The position numbers and the translations under genes are program-made. Shown here in pieces: positions 53,673 through 61,314 of a stretch of DNA of 64,000 bases. Every line of letters starts with the position of its first letter. Position 1 is the stretch's first letter. The notes under the pieces are model-generated. The model saw only the letters and a list, made by a program, of their open reading frames with translations, ran no database searches and was not told the origin of the DNA. The DNA comes from Methanoculleus sp. (GTDB lineage Archaea > Halobacteriota > Methanomicrobia > Methanomicrobiales > Methanoculleaceae), in NCBI GenBank assembly GCA_018433835.1, contig JAHDQM010000010.1, positions 1 through 64,000 on the forward strand, written 5' to 3'.

Positions 53673-54866
53673 CTATCCGGGCCCGGGAACGTCTCTGGCT
53701 GCGCCTTGCCGGGCGCTTCTCCGCATCAATACGGCGAAAACTCCGGTCCCAAGGAGGCTTATCGCCCCGGCCACATAGAAGACGGCGTCGATACCGACAA
53801 AGTCCATGAAGATGCCTCCTACCAGCGGTGCGATGATCATGCCGATACCAAAGACCGTGTTGTAGGCACCCATCGAAGTTCCCATCCCGATGGTCCGGCC
53901 CGCATCGACCGTCAGGGCCATAATGGCCGGTTGCTGGACGGCACTCCCGACGCCGATCATGGAAGTTGCCGCGAGCAGGGGCCAGAATGACCCGGAGAAG
54001 GGAATTGCGACGAGCGCTATTGCTATTATGGTCGAGCCCGTGACGATCAGAGCGACCTTGTTCCCGGTGTCGGTGATCCTCCCCATCGGCACCTGGAGGA
54101 GCGCCATCAGGAAGGTGTTCATGGAGAGAACGATGCCCACCTCGAAAGGGGTGATCGCGATCAACGGGCCGAAGACCGGGATGAAGACCATCATGCCCCC
54201 GCGGCCGAGGGCGCTGATGAAGGTAAAGACAATGATGCCCCGCATGCTCGGGAGCGCGAGGATCGAACTCATCGGGACGGGTTTCCCGTCCGCGACCGTG
54301 AACGAACCCGGTTTTGCCTCGGGGAGGGAGATGCCGACGAGGAGCGTGGCGAATGCCGAGAGCGCGGCCATGACGTAGAAGACCGAATCCAGCCCGAATG
54401 CATCGTTCAGGAATCCCCCGAGCAGCGGCCCCACCCCCATGCCGAGGAACATCGAGATGGAAAAGTTTCCCATATGACTTCCCTCCTTACCCCTCTCCGA
54501 GAGGTCCGCAATGTAGGCCATGGCTATCGGGACGACCATGGCCGATGCGACCCCGTGGACGAAGCGGACGGCCGTAAGGGAATAGACGCTGTCGGCGATG
54601 ACGTAAGCGAGCGACATGACTGCGTAGGCGAACATGCCGATGAGGATGATCCATTTCCTCCCCCGCCGGTCCGACACCCGCCCGATGATGGGCATGAAGA
54701 TCGACCGGGAGAGCGCGAAGCTCGAGAAGATGATGCCGAGCCAGATGCCGGTTGCTCCGAGGTTCTCCGCGTAGATGGGGAGCAGCGGGCTGACGACACC
54801 GAGCCCGAGCATGGTGGCGAAGACGGAGATGAATAAGACGTTATAGATGCGCTTGGCGGTATTCAT
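53673..54866 (-). CDS. Major facilitator superfamily transporter
   Basis: A 397-residue protein with about twelve membrane segments and the MFS loop-2/3 motif GRVSDRRGRKW, repeated weakly as GRITDTGNK in the second half. It resembles drug/proton antiporter-type MFS proteins; the substrate cannot be inferred. ATG 54866 is the start. On the minus strand a CCAATATATATAG box near 54957-54970 would give a leader of about 70 bases. It stands alone between the PAS gene and the methyltransferase-like gene. Confidence 0.9.
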   Translation of the reverse strand: MNTAKRIYNVLFISVFATMLGLGVVSPLLPIYAENLGATGIWLGIIFSSFALSRSIFMPIIGRVSDRRGRKWIILIGMFAYAVMSLAYVIADSVYSLTAVRFVHGVASAMVVPIAMAYIADLSERGKEGSHMGNFSISMFLGMGVGPLLGGFLNDAFGLDSVFYVMAALSAFATLLVGISLPEAKPGSFTVADGKPVPMSSILALPSMRGIIVFTFISALGRGGMMVFIPVFGPLIAITPFEVGIVLSMNTFLMALLQVPMGRITDTGNKVALIVTGSTIIAIALVAIPFSGSFWPLLAATSMIGVGSAVQQPAIMALTVDAGRTIGMGTSMGAYNTVFGIGMIIAPLVGGIFMDFVGIDAVFYVAGAISLLGTGVFAVLMRRSARQGAARDVPGPG

Positions 54867-54984
54867 GCAGGTTGCACCTGATATAGTTCAAAGCCGCAGG
54901 GCCCCGTCTGCGGCCGGGATTTCACAATTGTGGAGAAGAAAAATTGGTGATACTGCACTATATATATTGGGTCGCCGGCCGGGA

Positions 54985-55821
54985 TCACGCCCGCCGCGCG
55001 ACGCAGCACCACCGGTCGTAGAGCGGGTCGCGCCGGTTCTCGAAGACCTCGGCGTCCCGTCCATTCCCCGTACACCACCCTTCCACCCGGGCCGCCTCGG
55101 CCTCCGTGCCGACGGTGATCAGCGTCTCATCGGTGAGGGCGAGAAATCCGGTGAGGATCGACTCCCAGAGGCCCGCATTGTAGGAATAGATCTCCCCGGC
55201 CATGAAGGCAGCGCCGAGGGGCACCGGTGCGATGTAGCGGGCGGCCTCTCGCGCGTCGATGCACATGGTATCGGAGGGCACGAGGCGGCCCTTCGAGAGG
55301 CCGAGCGCGAGGAGAGACGGGTCGTTGTCGTAGGCGAGCGCCCGCACCCCGCCGGCGCGGAGGGCCGCGGTGCCGACCCCGGACCCGCAGCAGCAGTCGA
55401 GGCAGGGGGTTCCCGCACGGTCGCCCCAGACTTCGTCGAGGAGGTCGCGGATCATCCCCGTCCGGTCGGGCCGCAGGTCTTCGAGGGCAGGGACCACGGT
55501 TGCCAGAAGTTCCGTGCTGTAGTACTCGCGGACTGCCGAGAGCCACGTCTCCCGGTTCTCCTGGTAGATCTCGCCGCCGACGGCCTCGAAGCATTCGATG
55601 GCGGCGAGCGTCGGTTCCCTGAAGAGGAACGAGACGGCGTGCCATCCCTCGCCGTCGTGGAGCGCGAGCGCGAGGGGCTCCTCTTCCTCGTCGACCAGGA
55701 GGCGGGCCTCGTCCGGTGCAGCCCGGAACAGCAGGGCCGTACAGGCATCTGCCGTTAGTTCCGCAAAAGACGGTTCAACCAGCCGGCACCCGTCGACCTC
55801 AAGGATATCCGCAACCTTCAT
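54985..55821 (-). CDS. SAM-dependent methyltransferase-like protein
   Basis: A 278-residue protein. The C-terminal half holds a Rossmann methyltransferase motif I (PCLDCCCGSGVGTAALRAGG) and motif II acidic site (LAYDNDPSLLALGL). The N-terminal 110 residues are an added alpha/beta domain. Methanogen genomes carry many such proteins; substrate unknown. ATG 55821 overlaps the stop of the bactofilin-like gene upstream (ATGA), so they are co-translated. Confidence 0.75.
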   Translation of the reverse strand: MKVADILEVDGCRLVEPSFAELTADACTALLFRAAPDEARLLVDEEEEPLALALHDGEGWHAVSFLFREPTLAAIECFEAVGGEIYQENRETWLSAVREYYSTELLATVVPALEDLRPDRTGMIRDLLDEVWGDRAGTPCLDCCCGSGVGTAALRAGGVRALAYDNDPSLLALGLSKGRLVPSDTMCIDAREAARYIAPVPLGAAFMAGEIYSYNAGLWESILTGFLALTDETLITVGTEAEAARVEGWCTGNGRDAEVFENRRDPLYDRWCCVARRA

Positions 55822-56666
55822 GCTGCCCGCCTCTCGATCTTCAGGCCCCCCGGTGCCCGGATGACGCCGTCCACGCGGGCGTCCTCGTGCAGGGTGAGAC
55901 TCCGGCAGGAGACGTTCCCAAGGATATGCACCTCCTGCTCGACCACCACGTCGCCGTTGCTCTGGACGTCGCCGTGGATGACCGTTCCTCTGGCGATGTT
56001 CGCGTCCTCTCGTGCATGCAGGCTCCCGAAGATCGTCGTCTCCTCCCGGACCGCTATCGAACCGGCACGGATGTTCCCGTGCAGCCGGCACCCCGTCCCG
56101 ACGGCCATCCTCTCCGGGACCGAGAAGGTCTGCATGTTGAGGACGGCACCGGCCGGGATCATCAGCGGTGTGGCGCCGGGCGCCTCGTCGTCGCCGAAGA
56201 GTTTCTCGAGGACGGAGCTCAGTTCCTCCTCCTTCTCGAGCCCGAGGACGGCCACCAGGTACATCATGATATAGATGATGACCGGCATCGGGTTCCTTAT
56301 GGAGATCCAGCCTTTCGCCTCGAATCCGCGTTCGATCTGGACGTTGTCCCCGATATCGAGGTCCCCTCTGACGACCAGCTTCCCCTGGATCTTCACCCCT
56401 TCGCCGAGGTAGGCGTCCTCCTCCACGACGACGTCCCCGTTGATCTCGCACCAGTTATCTATTCTGGCGTCACCGCCCGCAACGATGTCGCCGTTTATCT
56501 TGCTGAATTCACAGACCACGACGTCGTTTCCGAAGAGGCCGTAATCTATCCGGCACCTCTCACCGATGACGATGTCCTGCCCGGTCTTGAGCGTCCTCTC
56601 CTGGAGTTCGGTGTGGTCGGGGAGGGTGCAGGCCCTGATCCAGTCGTGGTCTCCTTTTGGTTCCAT
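55818..56666 (-). CDS. Bactofilin-like polymer-forming protein with central hydrophobic segment
   Basis: A 282-residue protein with two beta-helix halves of short repeats (INGDIVAGGDARIDN, IQGKLVVRGDLDIGD; then IRAGSIAVREETTIFGS, VIHGDVQSNGDVVVEQ), the pattern of polymer-forming cytoskeletal proteins. Between them lies a hydrophobic stretch (PVIIYIMMYLVAVLGL) that may bind the membrane, followed by an acidic helix. Bactofilins form filaments scaffolding envelope enzymes. Unlike the single-domain type, this one is split by the hydrophobic segment. Confidence 0.75.
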   Translation of the reverse strand: MEPKGDHDWIRACTLPDHTELQERTLKTGQDIVIGERCRIDYGLFGNDVVVCEFSKINGDIVAGGDARIDNWCEINGDVVVEEDAYLGEGVKIQGKLVVRGDLDIGDNVQIERGFEAKGWISIRNPMPVIIYIMMYLVAVLGLEKEEELSSVLEKLFGDDEAPGATPLMIPAGAVLNMQTFSVPERMAVGTGCRLHGNIRAGSIAVREETTIFGSLHAREDANIARGTVIHGDVQSNGDVVVEQEVHILGNVSCRSLTLHEDARVDGVIRAPGGLKIERRAA

Positions 56667-56682
56667 TTACCTGGTATAATCT

Positions 56683-57918
56683 TCATGCGCCATACTTATG
56701 ACTCTTATTAATTAGATCCAGGGCGATCGGCATGAGATCGCAGCCGCGGATACGGTGGAGGCCTCCCTCCGCACACGAGACTTCGTCGAACCGGTCCGTC
56801 CGGTCCGTTCGGACTCCCGGGCCCCGGATGACGACCGGGACCGGGTCTGCGCTGTGATCCCTGACCGAGCAGGGGGTGCTGTGATCGGCGCAGACGACGA
56901 GCAGGGTATCGGAGAGCGCGAGCAGCGGTTCGAGCGCCGCGTCGATCACCTCGATGAAGTCTCGTTTCTGGATGCTCTTCCCGTCGTGGCCGGCCTCGTC
57001 CGCGCCCTTGATGTTCATCAGCACGAACTCCTTCCGGTCGAGTTCCCCTATGGCCGCCTTCACCTTGGCGTCGAGATCGGAGTCGACCGACCCCGTCGTC
57101 CCCGGCACCGGGATATGCTCGAGCCCCACGACCTTCCCGATCCCGGAGATGAGGGTGGCCGCGGAGATGACGCTCCCGGAAAGGCCGTAACGCTCGGAGA
57201 ACTGTGGGAATGCGCCCATCTTCCCTGCGCCCCTGATCAGGAGGAGGTTTGCGGGGGGGAGTCCTTCTTCCATCCGCCGGACGTTCGCCGGGTGGTCGAA
57301 GAGGATCTCCCGCGACTGGCGGATGAACTCGTTGCAGGCATCGGCGGTCTTTCTGTCCGCCGCGTCATCGGTGCAGGGCCGGACGGCGGGCGGCCGTACC
57401 CCCTCCCCCTTCGGGTCGTTCGAGGAGACCTTATCCCCGAGCCCTTCCCCGGTGAGGGCGAGGGCCGCCCGGTGGCCGGCGCCCGACTCGAACCTGAACC
57501 CGAGACCGAGCGATGAAAGGTCCACGCCGTCCCGGATCGCCTCCGAGAGGGGTTCGGTCCCGGAGATCCGCCCGGCCCGGCGGTCGGTGACGAGGCCGTC
57601 CGCGTCCACGGTGGCGAAGTTGCACCGAAATCCGATCATCCCGGCGGTCATGTGGATGCGGGTCCCTTCGGCCTCGAGCGGGCCTCTGCCGGTATAGTAC
57701 TCCTGCGGCGGGTAGCCGAGCAGGGCAAGGTGGGAGGTGTCGGACCCGGGACGGATGCCGGGCGCGATGGAGTCCATGATCCCGCATACGCCTTCGGCGG
57801 CGATCCGGTCGAGAACCGGGGTCCGTGCGGCGGCGAGCGGGGTCAGTCCGTCCAGTGTTTCACAGGGACGGTCGGAGATCCCGTCCAGTACCAGGAAGAG
57901 AACCTTGTGAGCAATCAT
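56683..57918 (-). CDS. apgM: Phosphoglycerate mutase, 2,3-bisphosphoglycerate-independent, archaeal ApgM
   Basis: A 411-residue alkaline-phosphatase-fold enzyme interconverting 3- and 2-phosphoglycerate in glycolysis/gluconeogenesis. Seen are FLVLDGISDRP with the metal Asp, GSDTSHLALLGYPP with the catalytic Ser region, YYTGRGPLEAEG, and metal sites NIKGADEAGHDGK and VVCADHSTPCSVRDHS. Full length for the archaeal family. Confidence 0.95.
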   Translation of the reverse strand: MIAHKVLFLVLDGISDRPCETLDGLTPLAAARTPVLDRIAAEGVCGIMDSIAPGIRPGSDTSHLALLGYPPQEYYTGRGPLEAEGTRIHMTAGMIGFRCNFATVDADGLVTDRRAGRISGTEPLSEAIRDGVDLSSLGLGFRFESGAGHRAALALTGEGLGDKVSSNDPKGEGVRPPAVRPCTDDAADRKTADACNEFIRQSREILFDHPANVRRMEEGLPPANLLLIRGAGKMGAFPQFSERYGLSGSVISAATLISGIGKVVGLEHIPVPGTTGSVDSDLDAKVKAAIGELDRKEFVLMNIKGADEAGHDGKSIQKRDFIEVIDAALEPLLALSDTLLVVCADHSTPCSVRDHSADPVPVVIRGPGVRTDRTDRFDEVSCAEGGLHRIRGCDLMPIALDLINKSHKYGA

Positions 57919-57945
57919 CGAGAACAGGTGCGATCCAGAACGTGA

Positions 57946-58413
57946 TTACTCTTCCCGGTGGACGACGAATACCCGGGTTGCCAGACCGCCTCCTCTCTTC
58001 TGGACAAGCGTCAGGCACCGTTCGACCTGGCGGAGCGCCTCCTTCGCGAGGGCGTCGCTCTCCTCGCGGCACTCCTCCCCGCAGCCGAGCATGATGAGGA
58101 CGTTCGTGGTCTTGATCATATCGGCCGAGAGGCACCGGATCTCCACGGCGAGGTCTTCGCCGAGGATCGACTCCATCTCGCATATGACGTCGTAGAGCTG
58201 GTGCGAATACCGTTCGAGCAGGGTGTTTGTGGCGAGAATCAGGGCCTTGCCACTCTCCCTGCCCTGGAGGTCGGTCCACTCACGATGGAACTGGACGAGC
58301 ATCCTCCTGATGATCTCCCTCGCTATCGTCTGCTGTTCGTCGAAAGGCCGCTCGCTGAGCAGAACCCGGTCTGCCCGCCGCGTACCTGCATGCTGCCCCT
58401 GGGCCGTCACCAT
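57946..58413 (-). CDS. Conserved protein of unknown function
   Basis: A 155-residue, mostly alpha-helical soluble protein (FDEQQTIAREIIRRMLVQFH, TNTLLERYSHQLYDVICEM). Cysteines occur in RCLSADM and MLGCGEECREE. No family is recognised. ATG 58413 has GAGGTG just upstream. It precedes apgM in the same direction by 27 bases and may be co-transcribed with it; no function can be assigned. Confidence 0.6.
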   Translation of the reverse strand: MVTAQGQHAGTRRADRVLLSERPFDEQQTIAREIIRRMLVQFHREWTDLQGRESGKALILATNTLLERYSHQLYDVICEMESILGEDLAVEIRCLSADMIKTTNVLIMLGCGEECREESDALAKEALRQVERCLTLVQKRGGGLATRVFVVHREE

Positions 58414-58546
58414 GATCACCTCTTTGTCGCGCTCCGGCGGAGGTGTATCCGGTCATAGGGCATATACCCTTCGTGTCGTCCCCGTCACCGGGATCGAGAG
58501 AACGGCGAAGATGGGACGATTGTAAAAGTGGGGTGAGCAGCCGGCC

Positions 58547-59140
58547 TTATACGGCCGCGACCTGCTCCAGTTTGGACTTGGTGATCTCGACCCGGCGGAT
58601 CGGGTAGATCGTCTTTACGACCTTGAAGACATCCCGTGCCATGTCGCCGGAGACGATATCCCTGACCAGGGTCTCAAAGTCGCTTTCCGCCGCCCGGGCG
58701 GAGAGGGCCTGCGAGATCGCCTGCCGTACGGCGTGGACCTGACTCTGGTCGGCCCTTGAGAGGGTGAGACAGACGACCGTCACCCGGAGGAGTTTCTTGT
58801 CCTTGCTGACGATCGGGTGGATGGTGTCGATGCGGGATGCCCGCCGCTTGACCATCGACCGGAGGTAGTCCCGGGTCACCTCGTGACCGACGAACTCGGT
58901 GTACGCGGCGTCGCCGGCCACGTTGTTGATCTTGAACCTCATCTTGATGTGGGACTTCGAGTAGTCCTGCACAACTTCGCCGAGCGTCGCGGTCATGATG
59001 CGGCCGACCATGTTCTCGGGGTCGGCCGAGATGGCGTCGCCGATCTCGGCTTTGCCGAAGGCGTCGGGTACGTAGACACGGTACCACTTCTTGGCCTTCC
59101 AGCCTTCCAACCTTCTTCCAACCTGTTTCTTCCTTGCCAT
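58547..59140 (-). CDS. rps3ae: Ribosomal protein S3Ae
   Basis: A 197-residue archaeal/eukaryotic small-subunit protein (MARKKQVGRRLEGWKAKKWY, SKSHIKMRFKINNVAG, YLRSMVKRRASRIDTIHPIV). Archaea and eukaryotes only. ATG 59140 follows AAGAAGTGATACC. Last gene of the S15-RecJ-Pcc1-S3Ae operon. Confidence 0.96.
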   Translation of the reverse strand: MARKKQVGRRLEGWKAKKWYRVYVPDAFGKAEIGDAISADPENMVGRIMTATLGEVVQDYSKSHIKMRFKINNVAGDAAYTEFVGHEVTRDYLRSMVKRRASRIDTIHPIVSKDKKLLRVTVVCLTLSRADQSQVHAVRQAISQALSARAAESDFETLVRDIVSGDMARDVFKVVKTIYPIRRVEITKSKLEQVAAV

Positions 59141-59160
59141 GGTATCACTTCTTTCTGTTA

Positions 59161-59445
59161 TTATCGATTTTTCAGCCCACTAGATCCTGATTCCACTCCG
59201 GAAATCTCCGATCCGCCCTGCCGCCTCACGGCGGCGGTGCATACGTCCTCCGCTATCGCCAGGTTCATGAGGTAGTCGTCCACCGAAGCGATGATCGACC
59301 GGAGCCTGGTCCCGTCGATCTCGGCCCGCACCCCTCCCTCGATCGGGCTGGTCCTGATCAGGGTGAGGTTGTCGGGCTCGAGTGCCGCCGCCACGCATTC
59401 GGGATGGTTGTGCGGCGTCTCGATGGCGCCTTCGATCCGGATCAT
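59161..59445 (-). CDS. pcc1: KEOPS complex subunit Pcc1
   Basis: A 94-residue protein matching Pcc1, the dimerisation subunit of the KEOPS complex that makes t6A on tRNAs. The pattern VAAALEPDNLTLIRTSP, RLRSIIASVDDYLMNLAIAE is characteristic. Its ATG is inside an ATGA overlap with the RecJ-like gene and it is followed by rps3ae after 20 bases. The C-terminal 25 residues are Ser/Gly-rich and probably unstructured. Confidence 0.88.
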   Translation of the reverse strand: MIRIEGAIETPHNHPECVAAALEPDNLTLIRTSPIEGGVRAEIDGTRLRSIIASVDDYLMNLAIAEDVCTAAVRRQGGSEISGVESGSSGLKNR

Positions 59446-60659
59446 GCGGGAACCGCCTCCAGGAGTTCCTGCCTGAACCGGTCCACCTGGCCGGCGCCGA
59501 TCCGGGCGCCGGCCCTCCGGCGATGTCCGCCGCCCTGGCCGCCGCACGCCTCTGCGAGCCTTCGCATCAGCGCCTCGAGGTCGAGGTCGATGCCCGGCGG
59601 GCAGCGTGCCGATACGGCGTAACGGCCCCCGCTCTCTCCGATGACGAAGACCGGGCCGTTCTGGACGAGGTCGTTTGCGAGCGCATCCGCGACGTCGCTT
59701 GCCACCCCTCCGTCGTCCACCGCAAAGAGGGCGACACGCTCGTCGAGACGGCGCACCCCGCGGATGCCGGCGATGACCGCCTGCCGGTAGCGGGCGGTGA
59801 TCTCCCAGGCTTCCTGGAGCGCGTGGGTCGAGCGGAGGCAGAGCGATGCGCCGATGTCCCCGGACCCGGCCTTGCCGCAGGCGTCGACGACGGCGGCGAG
59901 ATTCAAGGCCTCGTCGATCACCTCGCGGCCGAGGCTGTAGGTGGTGCCCCAGATTCCGCATATGGCGGAGACCGATGCGTTCGGGGCGGCCGCAAGGACG
60001 ATCCGGGAGAGGAGGGACTCGATGTCCACGTCGTCCTCGTCGGTGACCTGCGCGACCAGTGCCCGGGCGGTGTCGGGAACGCCTGAGAACCCGGGGAGGT
60101 AGGGGTTGACGGCGAGCGCGAGCTGCTCGACGAGGCCCCTTCCCGGGAGGCGGAGGCCGCGGCGGGGTGCGATGAACCCGTTCGCGATGCCCTCGCTCGT
60201 GATCTCCCGGTTCGGCCCCTCGAGGGCCTGGCCGTCCCCGATGATCCCGAGGAGCGCGAGCCCCGCGAGATCCCGGTTGTCTCCCATGCGCTGGGCGACG
60301 AGGTAGGCCGCACCGGCCGCCGAAAGGTTCCGGTCGCCGTCGATCCCGGCTAGGTGCGGGTTGACGTGGAAGTCACCCTCGAAATGGGGCAGGTGGTGGT
60401 CCACTACCATCACGTCGCCGGGGAGGTCCGTGAGTGCCGATCCGAAGTCGCAGAGAAGCACGCTGCCGTCGCCGGGGAGGTCGGCCGTGGTGATGCCTGA
60501 GCGGATCCTCAGCCGGAACCGTCCGCCCTTGCGGAACATGGCGTGGCAGAGGATGGATGCGGCGGCTATACCGTCCGCATCGTGGTGCGCCAGCACCTCC
60601 ACGAACCCCTGCTGAAGCAGGTGGTCGGCGAGACCTGCAGCAGCGGCGTCAAGCGACAT
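59442..60659 (-). CDS. DHH-family exonuclease, archaeal RecJ-like
   Basis: A 405-residue single-stranded nuclease-like protein. LAHHDADGIAAASIL and VMVVDHHLPHFEG are the two DHH metal-binding motifs, and the C-terminal DHHA1 motif GGQGGGHRRRAGARIG binds nucleic acid. In archaea such proteins (RecJ1/GAN group) act at the replication fork or in RNA decay; subgroup not determined. Embedded between rps15 and pcc1 in an archaeal-typical operon. Confidence 0.88.
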   Translation of the reverse strand: MSLDAAAAGLADHLLQQGFVEVLAHHDADGIAAASILCHAMFRKGGRFRLRIRSGITTADLPGDGSVLLCDFGSALTDLPGDVMVVDHHLPHFEGDFHVNPHLAGIDGDRNLSAAGAAYLVAQRMGDNRDLAGLALLGIIGDGQALEGPNREITSEGIANGFIAPRRGLRLPGRGLVEQLALAVNPYLPGFSGVPDTARALVAQVTDEDDVDIESLLSRIVLAAAPNASVSAICGIWGTTYSLGREVIDEALNLAAVVDACGKAGSGDIGASLCLRSTHALQEAWEITARYRQAVIAGIRGVRRLDERVALFAVDDGGVASDVADALANDLVQNGPVFVIGESGGRYAVSARCPPGIDLDLEALMRRLAEACGGQGGGHRRRAGARIGAGQVDRFRQELLEAVPA

Positions 60660-60665
60660 GGATCA

Positions 60666-61124
60666 TCAGCGGGTAAGCAGGATCTCTGCGGTCTCCGGTT
60701 TGTAGGTCCAGCCTTTCGGCATCCGTCCGGACCTGACGTAGTACTTGACCAGTCTGCGCACCTTGGACTCTGCAATCTGCAGCTGCCGGGTGTTGTGCAC
60801 GTCCTTCTTGTTCTCCGCAAGGTGCTTCCTTATCCCGAGCGCTTTCTGCATCAGGTTCCGGAGATCTTCGGGGATCTCCGATTCAAGGCCCTTCTCGCGG
60901 AGGATCTCGTTCACGCGCTTGCCGGTGGCGAGCTTGACGTCGGGGACGGCGTACCTGTCACGCAACGCAAGGCCGATCTGGCTTGCCGACATGCCGTCTT
61001 TGCGGAGCTCGACGATGATCTTCTCGATCTCAGCTGTGTCCGTGTTGGACCACTCGGGTGCTTCCTTCCGGTAGGGTCGGACGGAACCGCTGGTTCCGCG
61101 GCGCCGAGCGTACATTCTTGCCAT
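60666..61124 (-). CDS. rps15: Ribosomal protein S15
   Basis: A 152-residue archaeal S15 (eukaryotic S13 type): MARMYARRRGTSGSVRPYR, then the helical rRNA-binding core (LRKDGMSASQIGLALRDRYAV, VHNTRQLQIAESKVRRLVKYY). The GGAGGTG site lies nine bases before ATG 61124. First gene of its operon; AT-rich AGTATATCC and CTTAACAT blocks at 61141-61157 include the probable promoter. Confidence 0.97.
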   Translation of the reverse strand: MARMYARRRGTSGSVRPYRKEAPEWSNTDTAEIEKIIVELRKDGMSASQIGLALRDRYAVPDVKLATGKRVNEILREKGLESEIPEDLRNLMQKALGIRKHLAENKKDVHNTRQLQIAESKVRRLVKYYVRSGRMPKGWTYKPETAEILLTR

Positions 61125-61314
61125 TCATACACCTCCGTTGGATATACTATGTTAAGTCCAGAAAAGAGTCCTTTTACTGACTAATCTCTGTAATCCCGAG
61201 CCCTTACGGGCAGTGCTTCCGGGAGCACGTCGGACTTACCATAGCCAGCACATATTGTGCTGCATCATATTCTCCGGGAGGCACCTTAAGGGTATCGGAG
61301 ATGTGCCCGGCTCC

